DNA of 64,000 nucleotides from Calothrix sp. NIES-2098 (GTDB lineage: Bacteria > Cyanobacteriota > Cyanobacteriia > Cyanobacteriales > Nostocaceae), in assembly GCA_002368175.1 (NCBI GenBank), contig AP018172.1, forward strand, positions 3,594,001 to 3,658,000, read 5' to 3'. A model generated the notes under the pieces. That model did no database searches and was not told where the DNA came from. It saw only the letters and a program-made list of their open reading frames with translations. Both the position numbers and the translations under genes were made by a program. Numbering within the stretch: position 1 is the stretch's first letter; the number at the start of each line of letters is the position of its first letter. This document shows, in pieces, positions 27,401 to 35,790 of the stretch.

Positions 27401-27670
27401 TGTATTCCAGGGAGATTCTGCAAAGCCAAAACGACTGATGAAACTACCACTCCAGTCAGCATTGAAACGATAGATTGCAACCCGTTCAATTTTCAATTGC
27501 CGACAAATATCTTGGCAAGAAGTCGAACACAGAGATTCTAAGTTTACAGATGCCCGAATTTTTGCTAGGATTCTCGCCAAGATTTTTTGATACTGGGCGA
27601 AAAGCTGTAGCTGTTTGCGACATTCTTGCCAGTCTAAGGGATTTGACGTTTCATAATCGTTAGTTGTCAT
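24485..27670 (-). CDS. Four-GAF histidine kinase with three CBCR-like GAFs
   Basis: 1061 residues, no signal or membrane helix. GAF1-3 (~40-190, ~225-375, ~410-560) are near-identical and each has a Cys-His pair in the motif DIYxxGHxRCHxxxLEQFxIRAY: C132/H133, C317/H318 and C502/H503, exactly 185 residues apart. That is the bilin-attachment Cys-His of cyanobacteriochrome (CBCR) GAFs, and the LWGLLAAYQHSAPRQW end also fits. GAF4 (~595-745) has Pro (P684) before the His, so it should not attach bilin the same way. A coiled region leads to a HisKA-like H-box (H796 in AHEINNPINFIYGNLEH) and an HATPase with NQVFMNLLSNAIDAL, DNGLGM and GTGLGLS. A soluble photoreceptor kinase is the best reading; CBCR identity is inferred from the motif only. 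No response regulator is adjacent. Confidence 0.88.
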   Translation of the reverse strand: MTTNDYETSNPLDWQECRKQLQLFAQYQKILARILAKIRASVNLESLCSTSCQDICRQLKIERVAIYRFNADWSGSFISRFGFAESPWNTLTAFGEDLVWQDSHLQETQGGRYRKSETFAVSDIYEVGHARCHIEVLEQFQIRAYAIAPIFVGAKLWGLLAAYQHSAPRQWYTDEVEFLVQAATTLGVAMQQAEILGTSKQRTAELQDAIARQRTLMEVVGNIRSSANTEFILNTACQELCKLLKIERAAVYRFNEDWGGEFVSQFGMVEAQWNRINPFGKNLVWEDSYLQETKGGRYRHNETFAVNDIYQAGHSRCHIDILEQFKIRAYALAPIFIGPKLWGLIAAYQHSEPRQWADYEVEFLGQVGAQLGVAIQQAENLAQSKQQAIALQDAIARQRALTEVVGKIRSSLDIDLILKTTCQEVCQLLRVERVAVYHFNPDWSGEFVSHFGMVEAQWDSINPFGKNLVWEDTHLQETKGGRYRHNENFAIGDIYQAGHSRCHLDILEQFKIRAYVLTPIFVGRKLWGLLAAYQHSAPRQWESVEVEFLGQVASQLGVALQSSQMMTQVQTRANELHKSAEQRRILFDLVVKIRESLDLETIFQTTVHEVRRSLTGDRVGIFRFDPDVGFCSGEFIAEDVLPQFESALAVKVQDYCFGDHFAPQCRQGQVQVISDINSIGSKVPHLDVIERFQVKAQVIVPLMEGDDLWGLLCIHQCTHPRNWEETELEFVSQVAAQLSVALRQANLFQQSSLLGQTRAEANQLAQALNELRTAQMQIIHAEKMASLGQLVAGVAHEINNPINFIYGNLEHAHQYTKDLLRCLELYRHHYPDTVPEIQEFFKKAEIDFLIEDLPKLFQSMQIGSERICEIVASLRNFSRLDEAELKVANIHEGIDSTLMILQHRLKPSSDGPSINVSKDYDSLPLIECYPGQLNQVFMNLLSNAIDALDERNARTSPELIAANPSEIIISTSAIDDGWIAIRIADNGLGMDEKVLSRLFDPFFTTKVVGQGTGLGLSISYQIVTDKHNGKIYCQSDLGKGTEFVIELPIHQATTKKSVTKV
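25985..27559 (-). repeat. Three tandem 555-bp GAF-coding units
   Basis: GAF1, GAF2 and GAF3 repeat with a period of exactly 185 codons (555 bp), as set by the spacing of the three Cys-His pairs. GAF2 and GAF3 are the closest pair (shared NPFGKNLVWED and QAGHSRCH). This is internal duplication within one gene. Confidence 0.9.
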
Positions 27671-27859
27671 AGGGTATGGGAAAAACTAAATATATAGTTT
27701 TAGTTTTCCCTAATTTATTTTTGTAATTTCAGATCTCGCTCTTAATGTGAAACTTGTTTGTGTAGTAGCGAATTATCTGACAGTGTTGGTCAAGCACTGC
27801 ATAGATTGTCTATTGCTAACCGTCTCGCGATCTTCGCCTCATCGTTTCTATATATCTAT

Positions 27860-30238
27860 CTAAAAAATATCCTTACGCTTTTGTAACCAAAAAGTAATCA
27901 GTAAATAAATAACTGTATGCAACAGTAAAAGCCCCCAATTCAAATTTAAATTTCTCCATGTAGCCTCATAAACTGATGTGGGTTCAAATGGTTGAGGAAT
28001 TGCACTACCGTCTAGTAATCTAGTTGGTTCTGGGACAAAGCTATTAACATTGAGCAAACTGCCATAAGCTCCTACTGACCAACGACTTAACATCAGCCAG
28101 GATAATAATTTATTCACAATTCCTTGGGTTTTAAATAAAACTCCAGAGAAGATAATTTGCGGTAAAAGGAGCAATGGTAGGGCACTATTTGCTTGGCTAC
28201 TATTTTTCACAACTGTAGATACAAGTAAACCCAAGCTAAAACTAGCCAATAAAGTTAAAAAGGTAGTAATTCCTAATCCGATATACCAGGAAAATAGTTC
28301 GGGATCTGGAGATTTAAAACCTATAAGAATCACTGTAACTATTAACAGAGTTTGGGCAATCGCCAAAATTGACAATATTGTAACTTTAGAACCAAGATAA
28401 GCTAATAATCCTAAATTAACTAAGCGCTCTCTAAAGTAAATAGCAGACTCTTTCACAATTTCTTGCAAAGAACTAGAAAGTCCTACCCACAATGCAGCAC
28501 AAGTAAAGACAAACAATACTTGCAAAGCTAAGGGTGCGAGTTTGGGATCTGGTTGCTCGCCTAAAATAAAGGGTGCTTTATCTTTAATTGCCAAAGTAAT
28601 CAGGCTAATACCAATAGGTGCTGTTAACAGAGAGAGAGCAAGATTGACGCGATCGCGTAAAATTAATTGCCCATAACGTTGAGTCAATAATAACCATTGC
28701 TGGCGAAAGGAAACTTTCTTGCGCGTGGGTGCAAACGACTTTGTTAATTGTTGATTTCCTACATTTATTTGATTGCCAATATAATGTTGGTAATAAGTAG
28801 ATTGCTGAAATTGCGTTGCATATTTAATAACTTCTTGCTCTTGTTCGAGTTTGATATAAATATCAGCAAAATCTTTGACGCCAAAAAACTTCAAAGCTTC
28901 TTGAGGCGTGCCAAAATAACAAAGTCTGCCACCTAAACCGAGAAATACAATGCGATCGCATTCGGTAATATTAGCTGTGGCATGAGTTACTAAAATAATT
29001 GTTCTTCCCCCTTGATGCGCTAAATCTTTTAATAACAGCATCATCTGTTTATCCAATCCGGGATCGAGTCCAGAAGTTGGTTCATCTAAAAAGAACAATT
29101 TGGGATCTGCCAGCAATTCTACGCCAATGCTAACCCGTTTGCGTTGTCCGCCGCTGAGATCGCTAACTAATGCATGACGGCGATCAGTCATTTTAATTGC
29201 TTCTAACGCCTGTTCTACCAGGGGTTGCAGATTAATATCTGGTGGTAGTCTCAGTTTGGCTGCATAGGTAAGTACTTCTGCAACTGTTAATTCGCGGTGA
29301 ATAATATCATCTTGTGGTACGTAACCAATGTGGGTGCGGTACAAATTATAGTTTTTCTGCAAATCTTCGCCATTGATTTGTACTACACCTTGAGTAATTT
29401 TTTCAATTCCTAACAGCGTCCGCATTAAAGTCGATTTACCCGCACCACTCCCGCCAACCAAAGCTACAAATTGTCCTGGTTCAATCGCAAAAGATAGATC
29501 GTCTAGTCGCCGCTTACCGTTAGTTTCCAGTAACAAGCTGTGCGCTTCTAGACGAATGCGATCGCCTTGATCGAGAATTTCTAAATTATCGTCGCGCACC
29601 ACCAGCGTAAACGGCCCAATGCGGATTTTCGCACCGTTAAAGAGTACGGCTGTCCCCGTAACTTGTTTACCGTCAATAAACACGCCATTGGTGCTATAGT
29701 CCCGCAGGATGTAGCGTCCTTGAGCATCTGTATCAATTGTGGCATGACGCCGGGAAACAGTGGGAGCATCTAACTGCAAGTTAGCTTGAGGATCGCGTCC
29801 GAGTAAAATTGAACGCTGTTTTAACGAAATTGCACGGGTTGCTGGTGTAGTTACCGAGTGTGCGTTGGAGGGATTGAAATATCTGACTTGAATTAGTTGA
29901 TTGGGGTTTTGAGCGATTTGAATTTCTACGCCGTGGGTTAAATAATGACCTTCTATGGGCGTAATCAGGGAATGATTGACATATAGCTTATTACTGCTAG
30001 GTTTTTGTCCATCGCCGTCATAGATACGGTAGTCTGCACCATCTCGACGCAGTATTCCTTGACAACGGGAAACCACTTCCCACTGTTGCGGCACAACTAA
30101 ATCAGCTATATTAGGGTCGCGCCCCAAAATATGCTGAGGCTTTTTTAGTTCAAAGTATATAATTTGACCTTTATTGTTTAATTCTAAAAAGGGATTTGTG
30201 CTTAAAACAGTCCGACTTTGTAAAGGTGGCTGTACCAT
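27860..30238 (-). CDS. ABCG-type transporter with two N-terminal FHA domains
   Basis: 792 residues. FHA1 (~20-115, HILGRDPNIADLVVP) and FHA2 (~135-220, ILLGRDPQANLQLDAPTVSRRHA and RDYSTNGVFIDG) bind phosphothreonine peptides; FHA2 has the full GR/SRRH/TNG set, while FHA1 is less complete. Next is an ATP-binding domain (~235-440): Walker A GGSGAGKST, signature LSGGQRKRVSIG, Walker B LFFLDEPTSGLDP. The C-terminal ~520-790 is an ABC2 membrane domain with about six helices. Half-transporters of this ABCG-like type are found in cyanobacteria with unknown cargo. It is divergent from a Ser/Thr kinase across ~284 bp, so phosphorylation-controlled transport is a reasonable inference. Confidence 0.9.
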   Translation of the reverse strand: MVQPPLQSRTVLSTNPFLELNNKGQIIYFELKKPQHILGRDPNIADLVVPQQWEVVSRCQGILRRDGADYRIYDGDGQKPSSNKLYVNHSLITPIEGHYLTHGVEIQIAQNPNQLIQVRYFNPSNAHSVTTPATRAISLKQRSILLGRDPQANLQLDAPTVSRRHATIDTDAQGRYILRDYSTNGVFIDGKQVTGTAVLFNGAKIRIGPFTLVVRDDNLEILDQGDRIRLEAHSLLLETNGKRRLDDLSFAIEPGQFVALVGGSGAGKSTLMRTLLGIEKITQGVVQINGEDLQKNYNLYRTHIGYVPQDDIIHRELTVAEVLTYAAKLRLPPDINLQPLVEQALEAIKMTDRRHALVSDLSGGQRKRVSIGVELLADPKLFFLDEPTSGLDPGLDKQMMLLLKDLAHQGGRTIILVTHATANITECDRIVFLGLGGRLCYFGTPQEALKFFGVKDFADIYIKLEQEQEVIKYATQFQQSTYYQHYIGNQINVGNQQLTKSFAPTRKKVSFRQQWLLLTQRYGQLILRDRVNLALSLLTAPIGISLITLAIKDKAPFILGEQPDPKLAPLALQVLFVFTCAALWVGLSSSLQEIVKESAIYFRERLVNLGLLAYLGSKVTILSILAIAQTLLIVTVILIGFKSPDPELFSWYIGLGITTFLTLLASFSLGLLVSTVVKNSSQANSALPLLLLPQIIFSGVLFKTQGIVNKLLSWLMLSRWSVGAYGSLLNVNSFVPEPTRLLDGSAIPQPFEPTSVYEATWRNLNLNWGLLLLHTVIYLLITFWLQKRKDIF

Positions 30239-30522
30239 AAAATGCTTTGAAAAATTAAAGGAGGTCTACTAAATCTGAACTTATAACTAGTTATAAAAAA
30301 TTAATTTTTTGCCAAGAAACTATATTAATTAGAGGTACTAAAAGTTTATGATATTGAACAACTAAATACAAATTATACGTAAAAACCAAGCAAATAAAAT
30401 ATGAAAAGCCAGTGTGATTGTTGAGAAAACTCGGTAAACCTGAACTTTAATTACTATCAAGTTATTTGCTTATTGCTTGCTTATATGAGTTAAGTTCGCA
30501 GATCGAATAGGAGTGTTATATT

Positions 30523-32235
30523 ATGAGCTTGACGCTATTAAATAATCGATATCAAGTCCTGCGCGTACTGGGGAGTGGGGGATTTGGGGAAACTTTTTTA
30601 GCAGAAGATACTCAAATGCCCTCTAATCGTCGTTGTGTAATTAAACAACTTAAACCTGTAGCGAATAATCCTCAAGTTTACCAATTAGTACAGCAACGAT
30701 TTCAGCAAGAAGCAGCAATTTTAGAAGAATTAGGCGATCGCAGCCATCAAATTCCCAAGTTGTATGCTTATTTTGTCGATAACGGGCAATTTTATTTAGT
30801 TCAAGAATATATTGAGGGTTACACCTTAACTCAAAAAATGCAACAGCAAGGGGTGTTGCATGAGAGTGATGTTAAGGGAATTTTAATTGATATTTTACCA
30901 GTTCTCGAATTTGTTCATAGCAAGCATATAGTCCATCGAGATATTAAACCAGACAATATTATTTTGCGTTTTGCTGATGGCAAACCCATCTTGATTGATT
31001 TCGGTGCAGTTAAAGTATCGATGGGTACAATAATTACTGCTTCTGGTAACTCTAACCAGTCAATTGTCATTGGTACGCCAGGATTTATGCCAATGGAACA
31101 ATCGGTAGGTAGACCAGTATTTTCTAGTGACATATATAGTTTAGGACTGACAGCGATTTATTTACTTACAGGTAAATTACCAGCAGAATTGCCTACAGAT
31201 CCCGCTACAGGTGATATTGTCTGGCGCAATTTGGCTTTCAATATTAGCCCCGATTTTGCAGCTGTATTGGATAAAGCCATTCAACAATCACCACGCGATC
31301 GCTATCTCAGCGCTAGAGATATGCTAACAGCATTGCAAGCACCATCAATTCCCACAGCCGTGACTGTACCTGTTTCTCAACCAACATTAATTACGACACC
31401 AGTAACAGCAGGTTATGTCGCCGCACCAACAGTTCCATCTCAACCACCCCAATATCAGCCGATTCCGACACCATCTCCAAATCCAGTTATATCTCCTAAA
31501 GGTTTAGCGCCTTGGCAACAAGGTGTAATTATTGGCGGCGCGATCGGAACATTAGTAGTAGGTGGCTTATGGTTAGTCAGAGGACAATTATCAAACCCAC
31601 AGCCGGCGACAACTATAGCTTCATCTCCTTCGCCTACCATATCCCCAACTTTAAATTCACCTACTATCAATAATGAGGAAACATTACCTCCAACTACATC
31701 TAAATCATTGGGTTCTACCTCTTCTAATTCTCAGCGTCAGGTAAATTATCCCGCAACAACAACTAGCACAGAGAAGCCAACTATACCCAGTAATACTAAT
31801 ACAACCAATACAGAAAACCCTGTAGCACCAGCATCAACACTTACAGAAGCTGGAGCTAAAAATTTAATTAATAAATGGCTACAAGCAAAGCAAGTTATGT
31901 TTGCTCCTCCCTACGATCCTCAGCCAGCTTCTGAATTAACTACTGGCGAACAATATGAGCAAGTAGCTGGTTATGATGGCTCGATTAATTCTCTCAAAAC
32001 CGATGGTCATGCTTATAAATATGGTTTACAACAAATTGATGGAGTAGACGAATTTTCAGTAAATGGTAATCAAGCTGTGATTCAAGTAAAAGTTACGGAA
32101 GACCGGAAACTTCTTGATAAAAATGGTAACATTCTGCCGAAAGAAACTGATTTTAAAACTAGAACGGTACGCTATAATTTACAATTTGTCGATCGAAGCT
32201 GGAAAATAGCTTCTACTCAAATACTTACCAAATAA
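30523..32235 (+). CDS. Ser/Thr protein kinase with C-terminal ARC6/IMS-like domain
   Basis: 570 residues. An active Hanks-type kinase fills residues ~8-275: Gly loop GSGGFGETFLAED, Lys in RCVIKQLKP, catalytic VHRDIKPDNIIL, IDFGAVK for DFG, and GTPGFMPMEQ in place of APE. A Pro-rich linker and one membrane helix (QGVIIGGAIGTLVVGGLWLV, ~327-346) follow. After a Ser/Thr-rich stretch, residues ~445-570 (LINKWLQAKQVMFAPPYDP ... VDRSWKIASTQIL) form an IMS-like domain (DUF4101), the same type as in ARC6/Ftn2. With the kinase in the cytoplasm, this domain would face the periplasm and may sense wall or membrane state. A VanY-like gene follows by 2 bp. Confidence 0.92.
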   Translation: MSLTLLNNRYQVLRVLGSGGFGETFLAEDTQMPSNRRCVIKQLKPVANNPQVYQLVQQRFQQEAAILEELGDRSHQIPKLYAYFVDNGQFYLVQEYIEGYTLTQKMQQQGVLHESDVKGILIDILPVLEFVHSKHIVHRDIKPDNIILRFADGKPILIDFGAVKVSMGTIITASGNSNQSIVIGTPGFMPMEQSVGRPVFSSDIYSLGLTAIYLLTGKLPAELPTDPATGDIVWRNLAFNISPDFAAVLDKAIQQSPRDRYLSARDMLTALQAPSIPTAVTVPVSQPTLITTPVTAGYVAAPTVPSQPPQYQPIPTPSPNPVISPKGLAPWQQGVIIGGAIGTLVVGGLWLVRGQLSNPQPATTIASSPSPTISPTLNSPTINNEETLPPTTSKSLGSTSSNSQRQVNYPATTTSTEKPTIPSNTNTTNTENPVAPASTLTEAGAKNLINKWLQAKQVMFAPPYDPQPASELTTGEQYEQVAGYDGSINSLKTDGHAYKYGLQQIDGVDEFSVNGNQAVIQVKVTEDRKLLDKNGNILPKETDFKTRTVRYNLQFVDRSWKIASTQILTK

Positions 32236-32237
32236 CT

Positions 32238-33035
32238 ATGAGAATTTTCTCACAATTGCCTTATCTTGTAAGAATCTTAGTAATTGCCACAATTGTTGCA
32301 GTTAGCGTAGTCATTTGTGGTACTTTAGCGATGCGATTTTCAGCGTCAAATCCACCCGTTCAAGCTAAAACTTCTCCAACTGCAACAACCACAGTTGCTG
32401 CTCAACCAAACTCAGTAACGCCAGCGCTACCTACAGCAATACCTACTAATTCCACACCTATAGAAGTTAATAAAGTTACAGAAATTCAGAAAAAACCAAC
32501 ATCTAATCAACTTGCTTTTGGGCATTTTCCCTACACGCAAGCCAACCCAAACCAAATGATGCTGATTGGTAGCTATGCGAATGGTGCAGAGCAGCGTTTT
32601 GAGTCTTTGAATGTTGAAGCAGTTAAAGCATTTATGAAAATGACTTATGCAGCCAGAGAAGTGGGTGTTTGGATTATTCCTGTTTCTGGTTTTCGCACTA
32701 TAGAACAACAAGAAAAATTATTTCAAGAACAAATTAAGCGCCGAGGTTCTGTAAAAGAAGCAGCAAAAATTAGTGCCCCTTCTGGATACAGCGAACATCA
32801 TACAGGCTTTGCTTTAGATTTAACAGATGGTAAATTTCCTAAAAAAGATATTACTTTAGATTTTGAAACTACTGATGCTTATCGTTGGTTGACTAGCCAT
32901 GCTAAAGAATTCGGCTTTGAAATGTCTTTTCCACGTAATAATAAGCAAGGAGTAAGTTTTGAACCTTGGCACTGGCGATATATAGGTTCATCAGATGCAT
33001 CTTCTGTATTTGCTAATGCGAGAAATCAGCGATAG
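32238..33035 (+). CDS. D-alanyl-D-alanine carboxypeptidase, VanY/M15B family
   Basis: 265 residues with an N-terminal membrane helix (~10-33) and a Thr/Pro-rich linker, so the enzyme is periplasmic. The M15 zinc motif SEHHTGFALD (SxHxxGxAxD) and the later EPWHWRYIG carry the zinc ligands and catalytic Glu; SGFRTIEQQEKLF is the substrate strand. The enzyme trims the terminal D-Ala of peptidoglycan stem peptides. Only 2 bp separate it from the Ser/Thr kinase, so they are co-transcribed; the kinase's outer IMS-like domain and this wall enzyme probably act in the same process. Confidence 0.92.
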   Translation: MRIFSQLPYLVRILVIATIVAVSVVICGTLAMRFSASNPPVQAKTSPTATTTVAAQPNSVTPALPTAIPTNSTPIEVNKVTEIQKKPTSNQLAFGHFPYTQANPNQMMLIGSYANGAEQRFESLNVEAVKAFMKMTYAAREVGVWIIPVSGFRTIEQQEKLFQEQIKRRGSVKEAAKISAPSGYSEHHTGFALDLTDGKFPKKDITLDFETTDAYRWLTSHAKEFGFEMSFPRNNKQGVSFEPWHWRYIGSSDASSVFANARNQR

Positions 33036-33482
33036 GTAATTCAAAATAAGAGATGATTTATAAAGTAAAGCTTAAATTGTAGGAGAACCAGTGTGTTGCG
33101 GACATTTCCTCTGTTGTAGCAACTGGTATTGCATTATTGCAACGCTTAAAGCACCGATCAATATATTGTGTTACAACTAATTTTCCCTCTCTTAAAGTCT
33201 CATATTCTTTCAAAGCTTAACACAGCGCACTTAATATTTGCTTTATACATAGCCTCTGAACTGTGCTGCGAACAGAGATAATTGATGCAGTAGGTATACG
33301 CTATATATAGACTTTTAAGAAAAAGCCAGAGTTTTATTTCTAACAATTCTTATGGCGTATAGATTACAGCTATCGTGTTATGACAAATGACAGTTTTGCA
33401 ATGTTAAAGTCATTAACGTATTCTTGGGTATCTGCCAAAGGCACGATATCATTTAGCTGAGTAATGGCACAATATTGTTTCT
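33036..33482. other. Intergenic region
   Basis: About 450 bp with no supported gene. AT-rich sequence includes TTGCATTATTGCAACG near 33128, a short inverted repeat. No clear promoter boxes or RNA gene are seen. Confidence 0.45.
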
Positions 33483-33935
33483 ATGCTAGATAATAGTCAA
33501 GATTTTACACTTGAATTACTACAAAAGCGATTAGAATCTTTGAATAAAGATATCCGTTATACTCGCTTAAAGATACTAATCGAAATGATAATTACAAGTT
33601 TCTTTGTGGTATCTTGCACTGCTTTTTTCTCCAAAATTCCATATATATTCACACTTTTACTTTCTGTTCCCTGGATTATTAATTTATCGACTTGGTCTTG
33701 GTTAGCTTTAAGATATTGGCTTTCAAATAAAGCCATTGTATTAGGTGAGAGAGCTAGAGATGTAGATCCGCAAGATATGTGGAGAGTTTTATGGGAAGAA
33801 TATAGGAAAAATAACTTCTACTGGCAATCGCTGCGGCGAGACGAGTTCAAAGTTGACATAGCTACGGCAATTCAATTCTTTTCTGTAGCACTTCTTTATA
33901 TCTCATATATCCTTTTATCTAGACTTTTTTGGTAA
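33483..33935 (+). CDS. Small integral membrane protein, unknown
   Basis: 150 residues. A charged N-terminal helix (LELLQKRLESLNKDIRYTRLK) precedes two hydrophobic helices (~30-50 and ~52-74), then a soluble segment with ARDVDPQDMWRVLWEEYRKN, and a last hydrophobic helix (~128-147). I recognise no family. It ends 13 bp before the next membrane-protein gene, with which it is probably co-transcribed. Confidence 0.7.
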   Translation: MLDNSQDFTLELLQKRLESLNKDIRYTRLKILIEMIITSFFVVSCTAFFSKIPYIFTLLLSVPWIINLSTWSWLALRYWLSNKAIVLGERARDVDPQDMWRVLWEEYRKNNFYWQSLRRDEFKVDIATAIQFFSVALLYISYILLSRLFW

Positions 33936-33948
33936 TGATTTCTTGGTA

Positions 33949-35169
33949 ATGAAATTCATTTCTATACTTAGACTAAAATCGTTTATAGGAACACTGTTGG
34001 CAGTGATTGCCCTATTAGCAATACCCGAAACTGCACGTGCGGCATCACGCCTTTTACTCGAACTTGGAGACAAGGGTATGGCGAAAGCTACATTAACCTT
34101 GGAGCCACAGACAGGAAATCAGGCTGGCGTTTTAGTTAGGATACTTGCCTTACCTTTTGAATTGGACTCAAAGCATCGTATTTCCAACCCTGATAACGTA
34201 GCAGTTTCCGTTTTATCTAATAGCAATGGATATGCATTACTATCGCTTCTAGCCCCCCAATCAAAACAACCAATAGATATCAAGATTGATAACGCTTTTA
34301 ACTTAATCGGTGGAAAAATTAAAGATAGAGTTATATTAAAGTGCGAAGTTTCCTATCAATTTTTACGACAGCATCGCAGCGTTCTTGACCTTGCTCCAAC
34401 TACAATTTCTAGCTACGACATCACAATATTACTACCTAACAAGTACGACCAAGCCCAACTCAGCTTTCAACCTATGGGAGATTGGAAAGCAGATGAACAA
34501 GGTCGTAAATATACACTACCAGCCTCTGTGTTTAAATCTTCCGCTTCTCCTAATGAGGTTTTCATAGCATTTCCCAGTCCTTTTGAAAATGATCAGCAAT
34601 GGAAGATTATCATCTCTTTCCTCATCGGTATAGTTTTACTGACGCTAGGGAATTTTACAGTTAAGCGAGAAATAGGAGAGATCAGGTTAGGTCTGATAAT
34701 TGCTGTAGCGATAATTTTGTGGTTAATCTTTGCATACTTTCTCTATACAGCACCAAAACCGATGGATCTCATAGAGTGGGCAATTGCTCCAATGATACCA
34801 ATGGCCGTAGCTCCTTTTTGGGGTATCTGGTTGCTTTATGCAATCAAAAATCAAGGTGAAATCCAAGGTAAAATCACTTTGGACAGTCAACCAGCACCGT
34901 ATCTGAGGGCTGATCTGATTATTAATGGGGTTCCCAAAAAGCTCAAGGTTAATGACGATGGTACATATAAGGATTGGGTTTGGTGTGGCAACAAAACAAT
35001 AGACTTTCAAATTAGAGCAGATGCAGATGGGGTGCAAGGTACAGTCTCCAGTAGTCAGCACTCTTTGAACGCTAAGGATGAAGAAAGAGTAGAAACTCTA
35101 AATCTTCAATCTCTTCCCTTGCCACCAAGTTCACCATCTTCTGGCGTAACTCCTACTCCATCTCCTTAA
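33949..35169 (+). CDS. Multi-domain envelope protein, unknown
   Basis: 406 residues from the ATG at 33949 (a TTG two codons earlier is possible). A signal peptide (~8-30, ending TARA) leads to a beta-rich periplasmic domain (~35-215). Three membrane helices follow (~218-236, ~245-268, ~278-300), then a ~85-residue Ig-like or carboxypeptidase-regulatory-like region (GEIQGKITLDSQPAPYLRAD), and a Pro/Ser tail ending TPTPSP. No catalytic residues stand out. It pairs with the preceding small membrane protein; a shared envelope role is only inferred. Confidence 0.7.
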   Translation: MKFISILRLKSFIGTLLAVIALLAIPETARAASRLLLELGDKGMAKATLTLEPQTGNQAGVLVRILALPFELDSKHRISNPDNVAVSVLSNSNGYALLSLLAPQSKQPIDIKIDNAFNLIGGKIKDRVILKCEVSYQFLRQHRSVLDLAPTTISSYDITILLPNKYDQAQLSFQPMGDWKADEQGRKYTLPASVFKSSASPNEVFIAFPSPFENDQQWKIIISFLIGIVLLTLGNFTVKREIGEIRLGLIIAVAIILWLIFAYFLYTAPKPMDLIEWAIAPMIPMAVAPFWGIWLLYAIKNQGEIQGKITLDSQPAPYLRADLIINGVPKKLKVNDDGTYKDWVWCGNKTIDFQIRADADGVQGTVSSSQHSLNAKDEERVETLNLQSLPLPPSSPSSGVTPTPSP

Positions 35170-35790
35170 GCAAATATTCCAACAAAATCCTTACCATAAT
35201 TACATTCATCAAGTAAGGTTAAACTCATTATATTTTTAGTTTTGGTTGGAGTAATTCAATTAAATATGTATGTTCTTATGCTTTTATTTCCAACTTAAAT
35301 TAATGTTCTCTTAGCTGCTAATATAATTATTTATCCCTTTATTAAACTTTATTATTTAAATCAAATAACTTGGCATAATCTAGATATTTGAAAATAGGTT
35401 ATGAATATAAGTAATAGTTAAGATTTGTTTACTCTGGTATCTGTCATTTCTCTCTTTTATTTTATCGACTCAACAATCATGCAAGTTCCATAGTGCATCA
35501 TGTCTAGAATTTTGTTGACTTTTTCGCGCATCTGTTAAAAAAGCATCACACTCTCATTTATATGCTTGGTTAAAAGCTTCTTTTGCTATTTGTTTTTCGC
35601 TTTTCGACTAACTGAGAGTATCCATTTGTGATGTTAGTGTGAAGTTTATACGGTTATCTTAGTTTGTCTCTTCTTAACAATCAATTGACACGGGGTAGCA
35701 ATACACGATACATCATGAGTCAATCGTTAATTTGTTTAAGATGCCAAATTACTTGAATTACCAGTTTTATCAGCATCAGGAGGGATGAAT
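35170..35790. other. Long AT-rich region upstream of sbtA
   Basis: About 600 bp, strongly AT-rich (35170-35460), which must hold the promoter and control sites for the inorganic-carbon operon. A TTAACA-like run and several TTTAAT elements are present, but I cannot single out a CcmR/CmpR or NtcA site by eye. No small gene is supported. Confidence 0.45.
35778..35784 (+). promoter_or_regulatory. Ribosome binding site deciding the sbtA start
   Basis: AGGAGGG lies 6 nt ahead of the ATG at 35791. The alternative ATG at 35785 touches the site directly and is therefore not used. Confidence 0.75.
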
